Source: Paulinella micropora
Lineage: Eukaryota; Cercozoa; Imbricatea; Euglyphida; Paulinellidae
NCBI GenBank assembly: GCA_019918135.1
Contig: WBZZ01003222.1
Span: 46,001-110,000, forward strand
DNA length: 64,000 nt
Direction of reading: 5' to 3'
Shown in pieces: positions 30,983 through 41,864 of the stretch. Position 1 is the first letter of the stretch. Each line of letters starts with the position of its first letter. Below the pieces are notes generated by a model. It had not been told where the DNA came from. It saw nothing but the letters and a program-made list of their open reading frames with translations, and ran no database searches. Both the position numbers and the translations under genes were made by a program.

Positions 30983-31847
30983 TCTGTAGCTAGTGAAGCG
31001 CGCCTGTTTCTGCCAGCCTGCAACGGCTCAAGTTTGCGAGACTACAAGGTTGGGGGGGGGGGGGGGTGCCCCGCCCTACAAGAAAAGGAAGGAACCACGA
31101 GTGACTTTGGGGCAGGTTTTCCGGGGAAACATACACAAGACAATTTGGCGACAAATTTAATTCAAGAAACGGGAAAGAAAAAAAGTCCAGTTGGCAAAGG
31201 AATGTATGAGAAAGGCACCGGGGAAAGGGGGGAAGGGAGGGGAAAGGAGGGGGGCAGGGAAGAGAAGGGCGCAAGGGAGGGGGAGGGAGGAGGGGCGCCT
31301 TTCCCCCCTTCTCTTCCCCTTCCCCTTTCTCTCCCCTGCTCCCCCTTGTCTCCCCGCTCCCTCTTCGGGGGGGGGGGGGGAGGACACGAAAAACTTGTCA
31401 TTTGCGCAAAAAAAAAAATTAGTGCGCGGTTTTTTTTTCCGCGGGAAAACATTTGATTTATGTTACCCCGCGGAATGAGGCCGGGGCGGCCCGTTCATTT
31501 GGCGCAAAATCTTGTTGTTTTGCATGGGCGCGTGATACGGTCAAAAAGGGCAATGCTTTCCGAGTTTTCCGACGGAACTGCCTCTTTTAGCCATATCACG
31601 TCCGAAATTCGACTATATCATGCCCTGGGGGAAGAGAGTACAAAAAAAAAAGAATTCTTTTAATTAAAAAGCTTGACAAAGTCTTACACTCAGACCCTTG
31701 AGCCACCTGCCTGGGAGCGCCCCCCTTCACCCGGGCGGGCGTCAAGCCGAAACCGCAAGGCGGATCCATACTCTCCACAATGACACAGACTAGTAGGATT
31801 ATCTAGGACAAAAAGGCGGTGGACTAGCGCTGGGGGCAGGCTTAGGC
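30983..31847. repeat. ~590-bp intergenic repeat (copy 1, about 31115-31700)
   Basis: Includes AGACAATTTGGCGACAAATT, GGAATGTATGAGAAAGGC, purine-rich then pyrimidine runs, GCGCGGTTTTTTTTTCCGCG, TTATGTTACCCCGCGGAATG, a TGATACGGTCAAAAAGGGC inverted repeat (31532-31622) and TTAATTAAAAAGCTTGACAA. The same order recurs at about 34180-34850. No gene seen. Confidence 0.7.
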
Positions 31848-32160
31848 TTAACCCCCGCCGCTAGGCTGCACGGGAGGTCGCACAGGGCATCGGCTGCTAG
31901 CTGGGCAGGGTTGACCTCGCTGGACATGGCCCTCATCTCCCTTCAGCAGCAACGCCTCCCTGCCTTTGGTTTGGGGCGCCTTCAGGACGGGGCACAGGAG
32001 CAACGACAAGGCCGGCAGAGAGATTCTGTACGCCCCAACGAGCTGGCTCGGCATGATCGGGCCTGTTTGGACCCATAGCTGGGCCACTTGGTACAGAACA
32101 CGCAGCCGGCGCTGGCGGACTAGCGTGTTGGCGCCCTCGTCAATCAAGGTTTCGTTGTAG
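31848..32160 (-). pseudogene. Gene fragment of unknown type
   Basis: An open stretch without ATG ('NTLVRQRRLRVLYQVAQLWV' ... 'ISLPALSLLLCPVLKAP') that looks protein-like but has no recognised domain. Embedded in repeats. Confidence 0.25.
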
Positions 32161-33039
32161 ATTTGTGGCGGAGAACTATTAAGAGAGGGAGAGCACTAAT
32201 TGTCTTAGTCCCCCCGTCTGAGAACAGAGAGCGGGAGAGGAAAGGAGCAGGGGAGGGGAAAGCACGATCTGACTTTGGCCCCCCGTCTAAGAAACGTCAG
32301 CTCGCTAACTTCCGATGGTTTCCGTAAGTTCGCCAGCGCTACTACGGTAAGCCCCTCACGCAATCTGATATTAAGCTTGCAAACAGAGGCAAATATGAAC
32401 AGCAGTCGGCCCAGAAGCTACAATAAAAAATAAGTAAATGCAACGCCTCCACTAAAGCCCCCCCCCCTTCCCGCTCCTAGTTCTCAGTGCCAAGTGTAAG
32501 ACCGTCGAGCTTTAATTCAGCGTGTTCTTTTTCGCACTTTCTTGGCGCGCCCTCCCTTCTCATGGGTGCAGCAGCAAGACAAAATCGAAAGTGAGCCAGT
32601 GGCCCTGGGTGGGTTCGTGCACCAGGGCGTAGAAACCTGCTCGGTCCAGATCGGATTGAAAGGGGGGTGGGGAGGGGGGGGGGCACCCCCCCCTCTTTTT
32701 TTTTCTTCCCTCCACCTGAGCCCCCTGAGCCCGGGGGGCTCAAAGAACCGGGGAAGGGGGAGGGGAAGGGCGCAGAAGCCACAAAAATAAATAAATACAT
32801 GAAACGCCTCCACTAAGCCCCCCCCCTCCCCATCCCCGTCCCTCTCAATCTCCTAGTTTTCAATGCCAAGTGTACGACTTTGTCGAGCTTTAATTCAGCG
32901 TATTTTACACTTTCTTGGCGCGCCCCTGCCTCCCCCGCCCTCCCCATTCTCAGATCAATACCTTTCTTTGGGTACTGGCAGACTAAACACCTATCGCAGG
33001 AAGCCGGCGTAGGAACCAGGCGCGTGCACTCAGCCCGTG
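32161..33039. repeat. Repeat units in reverse orientation (32470-32545, 32855-32935)
   Basis: Two units reading TTCAATGCCAAGTGTACGAC, TCGAGCTTTAATTCAGCGT and TTTCTTGGCGCGCCC are reverse complements of units in the 35.3-36.5 kb array. 32656-32692 is a G-run/C-run hairpin. No gene seen. Confidence 0.6.
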
Positions 33040-33522
33040 CTACATTTGGATTTGGTTCATCCACAGCTCGCTTGGTGCCATTCGCATGCTGTGCTTGTAG
33101 TTAACCTCTCCTTTCACGCTAAAAACCAGCTTGCCTGTAGTTACATATTGCGAACGTGGGCGTTCCTCCCGTATGTCGACGGCTACTGCCTCCACGGGAG
33201 CCTCAGCTTCCTCCGCCGGCCAAGCCCAGTGTGGCAGCATAAACACTCTACTGTCAGGCCTGGCAATACGCAGACCCTCGATGTCGATGTGGACACAGGC
33301 TCCGATCAGGCGAACCGTAGCGCGGTGGTATTTTGACAGCTCCACGTCGTTGGCCTTCAGCTCTGCCTCAGGTACTTGATAGATTTGCAGGATAGCCGAC
33401 AGGTCCGCGCAGACTCGCAGCGCATTCGTGTCCGTCTTGATTGTGCGGTAGGCCTCCTGCGCAGCACACCCGCAGGCTCGCGACTCAGTTCCAGCCGCAA
33501 CCAGCCGTCGGCCCCATGCCTG
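33040..33522 (-). pseudogene. Unknown protein, 5' end lost
   Basis: One frame is open from a stop near 33523 to 33040 with no ATG. It reads like real protein ('EAYRTIKTDTNALRVCADLS', 'VRLIGACVHIDIEGLRIARP', 'YVTTGKLVFSVKGEVNYKHS'). A neighbouring frame just upstream ('FRIDLTRDRHGADGWLRLEL') also looks coding, suggesting a frameshift near 33470. No family recognised. Confidence 0.4.
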
Positions 33523-34929
33523 TCACGAGTCAGGTCAATCCGAAATTCCTGGCGCCGCCCCGCGCCTAAACTCTGGGGTCGAACTATTCGAGCTTGTCCG
33601 GCGAGGCGGAAAAGCGCTTAACCCAGAGTGGTGCGCTCAGCGCGACGAATGTGTGCTTCTCTATGATGAAGATTACAGCGATGGCCCTAGGTGCAGCCGG
33701 AAATGTCAGACAACAATTCGTACGCCTGGCCAAGCAGGCGCCTTGGCACCCAAAAGAGAATGAACACAGGGAGCGACAATCCCCGGCGTCGCGATGGTAC
33801 CGTTTCTGTCTTCTTGTCAAAAAGAAGAGCTGCACCACGCCCTGAGCAGCAGGAAAGACTAGAGGGAGAGGGGAGGGGGAAAGGCAGGGGCGCGCCAAGA
33901 AATGTACAATACGCTGAATTAAAGCTCGACAAATTCTTAGCTTGACATTGCTCGAGTGAACAAAAAGGAATAATCGAGAAGAAAACGTTGAACAAAAAAT
34001 AAATGAAATGTTAATTCTCTTTGGCTAGACAAAGCTGGATTGAAATCTTAATAACAATTCTTGGGGGTAACCTTCTCCTTCCCATAACCCCTCTGCAGCC
34101 CACGCAAGCGGGTGGGGTTTTTAAACGAAAACCAGTGCGTACATAGACCGACCGGCCCCAGGGTCTAAGAAAAGGGGGGCCGGTAGTTTTTCCGTGGAAA
34201 CACACACAGACAATTTGGCGACGAATTTCATGCAAGAAACGGGAAAGAGAAAAAGTCCAGTTTGCAAAGGAATGTATGAGAAAGGCGCCGGGGAAAGGGG
34301 GGAGGGGAAGGAGGGGGGAGAGGAAGAGAAGGGGGAAAGGAGGGGGGAGGGAGGAGGGGCGCCCCTCTCTCTCTCCCCCCCCCCCCCCCCCTTTCGTTTG
34401 TTTGAAGGGGAAGAGAAGGGGAGAGAGAGGGGGGGACGCCCCCCCCCCCCCCCCTTCCCTTCCCCTTCCCCCTTCTCTCCCCGCTCCCCTTCTCTCCCCA
34501 CTCCCCCTTCGGGGGGGGGGGGGAGTATGAAAAACTTGTCATTTGCGCAATAAAAAAAAATTTTGGCGCGCGGTTTTTTCCGCGGGAAAACATTTAATTT
34601 ATGTTACCCCGCGGAATGAGGCCGGGGCGGCCCGTTCATTTGGCGCCAAATCTTGCTGTTTTGCATGGGTGCGTGATACGGCCGGGAAAGGCAGTGCTTC
34701 CGAGTTTTCCGACAAAACTGCCTTTTTTAGTCAATATTATCACGTCCGAAATTTGACTATATCATGCCCCGGGGGAAGAGAATAAAAAAAAGAAAAAAAA
34801 AGAATTCTTTTAATTAAAAAGCTTGACAAAGTCTTACACTTTGGCACTGAGTACTAGAGGCGGGGCGCTCCGACCGCGGCGAGCCCCACTGCACTGTTCT
34901 TTTCTTGGCGCGACTGGCTGGGTCTGCTA
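33523..34929. repeat. ~670-bp intergenic repeat (copy 2, about 34180-34850) and unassigned sequence
   Basis: 34180-34850 repeats 31115-31700 in order, with an extra G/C-run block (34361-34460). 34673-34768 is its TGATACGGCCGGGAAAGGC inverted repeat. An array unit (GCGCCAAGAAATGTACAATA, forward) lies at 33890-33945. No confident gene in 33523-34180. Confidence 0.6.
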
Positions 34930-34969
34930 GTGTTAGGGCACGCATTGCGCGCCTCTCTCTACCACCCCT

Positions 34970-35230
34970 TCCAGACCGCGTTAGCGGGCTGGGCACGGAA
35001 CCTATTTAGTATCTGCCTGCATCCTGACACGGAGGTGAGTGAATGCGACTGGGGGTCGTGCAGCTGTCTGGCCTCGGGTGCCGGTTCGTGGGTGTACGTG
35101 GGACGGATCGATGAAGATTGGTACACGCCTCTTTCCCTGTTGCTGCTCTCCTGCAAAGGCGCGCAGACGCGTTTGCGGTTAGTGGGGGTGTGTGACATGC
35201 AAGTGTTTGGTCTACGTCAACAAAGCGATA
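34970..35230 (+). pseudogene. Gene fragment following a hairpin-element arm
   Basis: Opens with the element arm (34971-34997: CCAGACCGCGTTAGCGGGCT), then a coding-like stretch 'ICLHPDTEVSECDWGSCSCL' ... 'WVYVGRIDEDWYTPLSLLLL' ... 'LVGVCDMQVFGLRQQ'. No known family, no clear start, cut short by the repeat array. Confidence 0.35.
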
Positions 35231-35269
35231 ACAGGTCATCCAGCGCTCCTTGCCTCCCATCTGAGAACA

Positions 35270-36545
35270 GGGAGAGGGAAAAGAGAGGGCAGGGGCGCGC
35301 TAAGAATGTACAAAAGAAAAATCACTGACAAATTTTAATCTTTGGCACTGAAAACTAAGAGAGGGAGAGGGAAGAGGCAGGTGAGGGGGAAGGCATGATC
35401 TGTCTTTGCCTCCCATCTGAGAACGGGGAGCGGGAGAGGGAAGGGGGAGGGGGGGGGGGGGGGGGAAGGGCGCCAAGAAAGTGCGAAAAAAGAATACGCT
35501 GAATTAAAGCTCGACGGTCTTACACTTGGCACTAAGAACTAGGAGAGGGAGAGGGAAAGGGCAGGGAGTGGGAAGCACGAATTGTCTTAGTACTTCCAGT
35601 CGGAGAACAGGGGGCGGGAGAGGGGGAAGGCAGGGGCGCGCTAAGAATGTACAAAGAAAAATTATTAAAAAAATCCCTGACAAAGTTTTAATCTTGGCGC
35701 TGAGAACTAAGAAAGGGAGAGGGAAGGGACAGGGGAGGGGGGGCGCCAAGAAAGTGCAAAAAAAAGTTTTTTTTTAAAATAAAACTCGACAAAGTCTTAC
35801 ACTTGGCGCTGAGAAAAGGGAGTGGGAGAGAGAAGGAGCAGGGGGAGGGGGAGGGCGCCAAGAAAGTGTGAAAAAGACTACGCTGAATTAAAGCTCGACG
35901 GTCTTACACTTGGCGATGATAACTAGGAGAGGGAGAGAGAAGGGGCAAAGGAGGGGGATCACGATCTGTCTTTGCCTCCCATCTACGTAATTAGCTGGAC
36001 CCCTCGTCTGAGAACTAATAGAGGAGGGAGCGAAGGCGGTGGAGGAGGAGCATGACCCTTTCATGCACCCATCAGAGAACGAGCAGCGGGGAGAGGGAAG
36101 ATGAGAAAGAGAGGAGGGGAGAGGGAAGGGGCAGGGGGGCGCCAATAAAGTGTGAATTTTTTTATTAAAGCTCGGCTGTCTTACACTTGGCACTGAGAAT
36201 TAAGAAAGGGAGAGAGAAGGGGCAGGAGGAGGGAGAAACACGATCTGTCTTTGCCTTCCATCTGAGAACGGGGAGCGGGAGAGGAAAGGGGCAGGGGCGC
36301 CAAGAAAGTGCGAAAAAGAGAACGCTGAATTAAAGTTCGACGGTCTTACACTCGGCGCTGAGATCTAGGAGAGGGAGAGGGAAAAGGTAGGGGAGGGGGA
36401 AGGAGCACGAATTGTCTTGGCCCCCATCTGAGAATGGGGAGCGGGAGAGGGAAGGGGCAGGAAGAAGCCAAGAAAGTACAAAACAAATGTAATAAAAAAT
36501 TTCGACAAGGGAGAAGGGAAGAGAGGGGGGGGGGCTTAGTGGAGG
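35270..36545. repeat. Degenerate tandem array at the end of the GC-rich block
   Basis: About nine units of 100-240 bp. Each holds GGCGCGCCAAGAAAGTGCGA, then GCTGAATTAAAGCTCGACGG, TCTTACACTTGGCACTGAGA and AGAGGGAGAGGGAAGGGGCA. Unit cores start near 35296, 35470, 35637, 35742, 35853, 36145, 36296 and 36465. Units at 32.5 and 32.9 kb are inverted, those at 33.9 kb and here direct. Sequence becomes AT-rich immediately after. Confidence 0.8.
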
Positions 36546-37386
36546 CGTTTCATGTTTTTTTTTTGGTAGTTTCGGCGCCCTCCCCCTCCCCCTTCGATTT
36601 TTGTAATCTATTTGTTTTTGCTTGGTTTTCATTGAAAACGACTATATTTTATATTCTTTTACATCGGAATAATATATTTTATCATAATCTTTCAAAAATA
36701 TTTTTAAAAATTCAAATTTGTAACCGTTACAAAACCGTTTCGAACTTTACATCATCATACATTGTTGAATTTTTGTTATATTTTTGCTTTTGTTCTATGT
36801 TCATTGTTTTTTTTTCTTTTATATAGTTTTTTGATTTTTTTTCTTCTTTTCTTTTACCTTAAGTTTTTTACTACGATTTATTTTGTTTTCCGCTTTTATA
36901 TCTCTTTGATATCACTTGCATTCTATCTCTTCTGCTTGTTACTCGGCTCTACTACTCTGCGTGGCAAGCATTTGCGTAAATTTCAATAGTATAACAAGTC
37001 AAGTTACGTAAGTAGTTTTGATACAGAAACATTTAATAATGTTTTTTAATATGATTAAATTTAATTCAAATTTAGTTTCAAGTTCAAATTCAACTTGATT
37101 ACTAACTTGAAAGTTGTGTTTCATATAACGACATTTTTCACATATGAGTTTTACACCTTTATTAACGAATAGGAATCGTTTTATTCAATGAAAATCTGCC
37201 GAAATAAAATAAAATAATATATTAATATAATTTAATTCACTTTATATTTGATGTATTTTTCAAAATATTAATATTACATGTCCGAACTTTTAATATTAGC
37301 TGTTAATGAAGTTACAAGTTTGACATTCAATTTATTAAAGGTAAGTACTGGTCTTAGCTCAAAAGGTAAGTACTGGTCTTGCACTA
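36546..37386. other. AT-rich spacer; composition boundary near 36,600
   Basis: GC content falls abruptly after ~36,595. No coding frame recognised. Ends with a tandem 22-bp repeat containing GGTAAGTACTGGTCTT twice (37340-37382). Confidence 0.6.
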
Positions 37387-37406
37387 ACAACAACAACAAC
37401 AACCCT

Positions 37407-37462
<56 letters not shown>

Positions 37463-37490
37463 CCCTAACAACAACCCTAACAACAACCCT

Positions 37491-37528
<38 letters not shown>

Positions 37529-37589
37529 CCCTAACAATAACAACAACAACAACAACAACAACCCTAACAACAACAACAACAACAACCCT

Positions 37590-37636
<47 letters not shown>

Positions 37637-37661
37637 CCCTAACAACAACAACAACAACCCT

Positions 37662-37696
<35 letters not shown>

Positions 37697-37700
37697 CCCT

Positions 37701-37741
<41 letters not shown>

Positions 37742-37745
37742 CCCT

Positions 37746-37785
<40 letters not shown>

Positions 37786-37855
37786 GCAACAGCAACAACC
37801 TAACAACAACAACAACAACAACAACAACAACCCTACCAACAACAACAACAACCCT

Positions 37856-37890
<35 letters not shown>

Positions 37891-37894
37891 CCCT

Positions 37895-37944
<50 letters not shown>

Positions 37945-37948
37945 CCCT

Positions 37949-38037
<89 letters not shown>

Positions 38038-38125
38038 CCCTAACAACAACAACAACAACAATAACAACAACAATAACAACAACCCTAACAACAACCCTAA
38101 CAAAAACAACAAAAACAACAACCCT

Positions 38126-38160
<35 letters not shown>

Positions 38161-38209
38161 CCCTAACAACAACAACAACAACAACCCTAACAACAACAAC
38201 AACAACAAT

Positions 38210-38280
<71 letters not shown>

Positions 38281-38302
38281 CCCTAACAACAACAACAACC
38301 CT

Positions 38303-38346
<44 letters not shown>

Positions 38347-38398
38347 CCCTAACAACAACAACAACAACAACAACAACAACCCTAACAACAACAACCCT

Positions 38399-38448
<50 letters not shown>

Positions 38449-38452
38449 CCCT

Positions 38453-38490
<38 letters not shown>

Positions 38491-38492
38491 CC
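37387..38492 (+). repeat. (AAC)n microsatellite with interspersed CCCTAA units
   Basis: About 1.1 kb of AAC repeats punctuated roughly 30 times by AACCCTAAC, i.e. single TTAGGG-type units on the other strand. Long poly-Asn, poly-Thr and poly-Leu frames across it are artefacts. Confidence 0.95.
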
Positions 38493-38502
38493 AGAGGATT
38501 TC

Positions 38503-38904
38503 ATGCCGACTCACGCTACTTGGAAGGACATTATGTGCAGCCTATGGAACCAACTGCATGACGCTTTTAGACCTGCTCTAACTGCTTACGCTAGGGCGGT
38601 TGACTCTAAAGACATCGATGCTCGTCAGAATGCTTTTCTTACCTTCATCCGCGGGCCTGGCGAGACACTTAGACGAACCAGGGGAGGTAGGGAAAGGAGC
38701 AAGAGGCAGTTACGTACCCAACTCAGCCGTGGTCTGACTACCTATGTCCCCTCTGCTGCGTCCAGGACTGGCATAGGAAGTGAAAGCAGCCCTTTGCCTT
38801 CTTCTAATCCAGCGGCCAGCAACTCTGAACCGATTGCTCCCTTCTCTGCTTCCCACCAGCTGTCTGAATCTCCTGATAGTGACCAAGGGTTGGTAAAGTG
38901 CTAA
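38503..38904 (+). pseudogene. LINE-like retrotransposon ORF fragment
   Basis: The ORF begins 'MPTHATWKDIMCSLWNQLHD' and includes 'AYARAVDSKDIDARQNAFLT', 'IRGPGETLRRTRGGRERSKR' and 'LRTQLSRGL', a style common upstream of the reverse transcriptase in protist and fungal LINE-type elements. No RT catalytic motif is present; the fragment ends where the PLV begins. Assignment is inference from pattern. Confidence 0.35.
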
Positions 38905-39111
38905 TGGGTCATAAACTTCAACAGACCTATCTTTATCTAAATCTATATAAACAGCCATCCAATGTGCTCCGGGTTGCGAACTTTTTTGGGTATTCATAAT
39001 TAATCCGTATCGTTTTCTGCTTCCGGGCTTCAACTTGTAGATTTCATCACTTGCTATCGCTCCGAGATACCATCCATATTTTTTCATTATGTCGTCTATT
39101 TCATTAGTCAT
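38870..39111 (-). pseudogene. Adenovirus-type cysteine protease, 3' truncated (PLV)
   Basis: ATG at 39111. Residues 1-~75 contain 'GWYLGAIASDEI', 'GAHWMAVYIDLDKDRSVEVY' and 'DPLA', matching the His and Asp/Glu parts of adenain/Ulp1-like proteases that mature polinton capsids. After this the frame (to 38710) loses all similarity and the catalytic Cys region is missing, because the PLV is cut near 38,880-38,900. Its ATG lies 4 bases before the stop of the upstream 503-aa gene on the same strand. Non-functional. Confidence 0.7.
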
Positions 39112-39114
39112 TAG

Positions 39115-40626
39115 TCACCGCCCTTCTCCTTCCTGTGTGGGTTCCTCTGGCTCTGGTTGCTGTTGCTCTTGCTCTGGCGTCTCCGCGACGCTCGGGGGTA
39201 GCGGGGTCTCCGCGACACTCGGTGGCATGGTTTTGTCTGGTGGTGTAGTCGTATCTGTTGCCGGCTCTGGTGGCGGGGGTATGGTAGGGGGTGGAACCCC
39301 CTCCAGTGGCATTCCCTCATCAATATTTAAATCCGTTGAAACTTGTTTATCTACATTTGGGTCTATAGTCATTTTGCCAGTTAGAGTATTTACAAAATCA
39401 TGTTTGTTCATTGTGTGTTTCCAATCTTTGCGGGCTAAGTATTTTTTTATTTTCGCTATTGAAAATACTTTATTTATCATTTCGTCCAATGTATGATGTA
39501 ATTTTCTACCTGCCCCTCCTTGTTTCCCCATATACTCATCATACTTAGCATAATCTGCTATTTTCTTTTTTATTTGGTCCTCTTCGATTCCTACATCAAT
39601 ATTAAACCTTTTTATCATAGCCATAATCCATTTGATATTTTCTCTATGTTTCAATTTTGTATGTCCGTCCATTTCAAGTTTCCTTTTTAAGGCTCGCGAT
39701 AAATCAACGATTTTTATTTCTGGTAAATACTTTTTTGATAAGGCATCTTTCATTGTTTGGTTAAATTGTAAATTTTTTACATCATTTTCCTTTTCTTCCC
39801 TTTTTTTTTCTTCTTGTGCTAGTGCTTTCCTCATATCAGTCAGTTTTACATTTTTCTGTTTAAATGATTTAATACCATCTGCTGTTTTTTGTATCATACT
39901 ATCAGTCATTTCTTTAATCTCTTCGTCAGTAAAATAAGCAGATTTCAAAAGTTTTATGTTTTCATCTAGTTTGTCTGCCGTAGGGGATTTTGGTAGTGGT
40001 GATACTGGTGCTTGTGGTTGTCCCTGCTGTGGTGGCATAATATAGTGTTGTTGCGGTGGCGGTGGTAATGCTTGTATCCTATTTTTTCTGTCTTCTTCAT
40101 ATTTTACATCATCTATGAGTTTTTGCTCCCTTCTTAGTTCTCTGGCTTTTTGTTCTTGTCGTTCCTTGATATCTGATAGTTCATTGCGGTGTATCCTTGC
40201 TAACTCATCCTGCCTTTCCTTAGCATCTGCGTCTCCGCGACGCTCCTGCCTCTTCTTTTCTTCTTCAGCATCCGCCTGTGCCTTTTTCTCTTTTTGGTCA
40301 ATCTCATCAATCTTTTCGTATTTCTCTTTTCTGAGTTTGTCTAAGTGGTCATTAATGGCGGTTCTAGTATTTTGCTCAATCTCCGACAAACTCTGGACTT
40401 TTCTTAAGTCTTCTTTTCGCTTAGGTGTCCGTCTTGTCTTTGGCCGATTTAGATATTTCATAAAAAGTTTAACGATTTGAAGTGTGCTCATATCATTTGT
40501 CTTTTTACCGAAATTAAGATAATATTTTTTACCCTTCTGGATAATATACGGCTTACCGCTCTTATTCCTATAAACCCTCGGCGGACGGACTTTTGCCCTT
40601 TTCACATTTTTAGTCTTAGCGACCAT
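39115..40626 (-). CDS. PLV basic/coiled-coil protein with Pro-rich tail (503 aa)
   Basis: ATG at 40626. A basic N-terminus ('RPPRVYRNKSGKPYIIQKGK') is followed by a long charged coiled coil (residues ~95-180: 'KEKYEKIDEIDQKEKKAQAD', 'ERQDELARIHRNELSDIKER'), a Pro/Gln linker, a second helical region and a Pro/Glu-rich C-terminus ('EQEQQQPEPEEPTQEGE'). Similar basic-plus-coiled-coil proteins recur in Maverick/polinton elements beside the protease and ATPase; a minor virion or core role is inferred. Frame intact. Confidence 0.6.
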   Translation of the reverse strand: MVAKTKNVKRAKVRPPRVYRNKSGKPYIIQKGKKYYLNFGKKTNDMSTLQIVKLFMKYLNRPKTRRTPKRKEDLRKVQSLSEIEQNTRTAINDHLDKLRKEKYEKIDEIDQKEKKAQADAEEEKKRQERRGDADAKERQDELARIHRNELSDIKERQEQKARELRREQKLIDDVKYEEDRKNRIQALPPPPQQHYIMPPQQGQPQAPVSPLPKSPTADKLDENIKLLKSAYFTDEEIKEMTDSMIQKTADGIKSFKQKNVKLTDMRKALAQEEKKREEKENDVKNLQFNQTMKDALSKKYLPEIKIVDLSRALKRKLEMDGHTKLKHRENIKWIMAMIKRFNIDVGIEEDQIKKKIADYAKYDEYMGKQGGAGRKLHHTLDEMINKVFSIAKIKKYLARKDWKHTMNKHDFVNTLTGKMTIDPNVDKQVSTDLNIDEGMPLEGVPPPTIPPPPEPATDTTTPPDKTMPPSVAETPLPPSVAETPEQEQQQPEPEEPTQEGEGR

Positions 40627-40672
40627 TGTATATTAACAAAAAAATACTTCTGTGTTATATCAAATTATTTTT

Positions 40673-40999
40673 TTAGAATTTAAGGGCACCTCGTCCTCTC
40701 TGCTTACCATACCCCAGTCTTGATGCTACAGCACCAACACTACCTGCGTAAGGCACACCGACACTACTTAATGCTCCCGCAGTCCTTGAGATTAACTTAT
40801 TACCGCGAAGAAATTTATCAACGGCAAAGACCGTTTCGCCAACTTTTTGCCAGTTGATTTTACCACCTGCTTGTCCCTTGCCTCCTTGCTTCTTCTTGCG
40901 ACCAGTCTTCTTTTTACCTCCAGCCATGTTTGTGCTTGAGTTAATAGTTCGTTTGCCGATTGTTGGAATGACTTCAACACGAGTTGTTTTAACTACCAT
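40673..40999 (-). CDS. PLV small basic pX/pVI-like core protein (108 aa or 84 aa)
   Basis: Two starts are possible: ATG 40999, or ATG 40927 giving 'MAGGKKKTGRKKKQGGKGQA'. A Lys/Gly-rich DNA-binding-like segment precedes an amphipathic/hydrophobic helix ('LISRTAGALSSVGVPYAGSV') and a basic C-terminal 'YGKQRGRGALKF'. This combination is typical of the small core or membrane-active proteins of adenovirus-like elements. Lies between the ATPase and the 503-aa gene on the same strand. Confidence 0.6.
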   Translation of the reverse strand: MVVKTTRVEVIPTIGKRTINSSTNMAGGKKKTGRKKKQGGKGQAGGKINWQKVGETVFAVDKFLRGNKLISRTAGALSSVGVPYAGSVGAVASRLGYGKQRGRGALKF

Positions 41000-41051
41000 A
41001 AAAGATAGATGAATATATAATACAGAAAAAATAATTAATTCTAAATTTTTT

Positions 41052-41864
41052 TTACTTCAACCGATAAGCAAAGTTTTTTCTTAATTCATCATCAACACTT
41101 GAGACATAAAGAAAATTAAATCGTTCCTTTGTAGCCTCGTGATACTTTTGAAGAAAGTAATCAAAGTCAAAAGATAAGTCTAAGTGTTTATACACTAGTT
41201 CCATTTTGTCCTGTGATTGCCCCGGAAAGATTAATAGATAATCTAACTGCTTAATGGCTTCTGGCCTTAGGTCGTTCAAATACTGGCTTGACATAATCAC
41301 CTTTGATTTATAGTGTCTGTTCTTTTTTAACAAATCACTTACGGACTTGTCTCTTAATCCACTTCCTAAATCATCCAAAACAAAAACAACCTCTGGCGAC
41401 ATATACTTGCTGGGTCGTTCTTTTGGTTCTGTAGTTTTCTTTTTTTCTTCTTTTCCAAAGTATAAAAATTGTGGCTTCTCTATTTCTTCTTCATCTTTGA
41501 TTTCTCCTTCGTGTTGCTCGTCATGTCTGTTCATTTTGTCTAACTCATAATCAATGACATTTACACCATCTGATTTAAGAAAGGTATATATTGCCATCGG
41601 GTTGCCTCTGTTCTTAAAGTGCTTTACCATTGCTTTATAAATGTAGTCCTTGTGAATTGTTGAAGCAATAATTACTATACGGGTTTTTCTGTCTGCTGTC
41701 CGTTTCAGTATTTCAAAGAGTGCTGTTGTCTTACCGCTCTTCTTACGGGCTAGCAAAAATATATTTGCGTAAGGTTCGTTAAATAATTTATAACCTTTTG
41801 CTTTTTTATCTCCGTTTCCATCCTGCTTCACAGGCTTAACTTTGACGTTGTTTATTTTCTCCAT
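41052..41864 (-). CDS. PLV genome-packaging ATPase, FtsK/HerA-A32 type (270 aa)
   Basis: ATG at 41864. Walker A 'LLARKKSGKTTALFEIL' at ~32-48, Walker B 'VVFVLDDLGSGL' at ~160-171, sensor-like 'KVIMSSQYLNDL' at ~187-198, and a C-terminal 'ERFNFLYVSS' segment. This is the A32-like ATPase that pumps DNA into polinton, virophage and nucleocytoplasmic virus capsids. Full length for the family and uninterrupted, in contrast to its damaged neighbours. Preceded by the duplicated 145-bp element (41865-42010). Confidence 0.85.
   Translation of the reverse strand: MEKINNVKVKPVKQDGNGDKKAKGYKLFNEPYANIFLLARKKSGKTTALFEILKRTADRKTRIVIIASTIHKDYIYKAMVKHFKNRGNPMAIYTFLKSDGVNVIDYELDKMNRHDEQHEGEIKDEEEIEKPQFLYFGKEEKKKTTEPKERPSKYMSPEVVFVLDDLGSGLRDKSVSDLLKKNRHYKSKVIMSSQYLNDLRPEAIKQLDYLLIFPGQSQDKMELVYKHLDLSFDFDYFLQKYHEATKERFNFLYVSSVDDELRKNFAYRLK

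Noticed and set aside
35270-36545. Array considered as a CRISPR
   Set aside because: Units are long, diverged, purine-rich and of unequal length, without unique spacers; the context is eukaryotic/viral.
37278-38561. Poly-Asn/poly-Thr frame and opposing poly-Leu frames
   Set aside because: Produced entirely by the AAC microsatellite.
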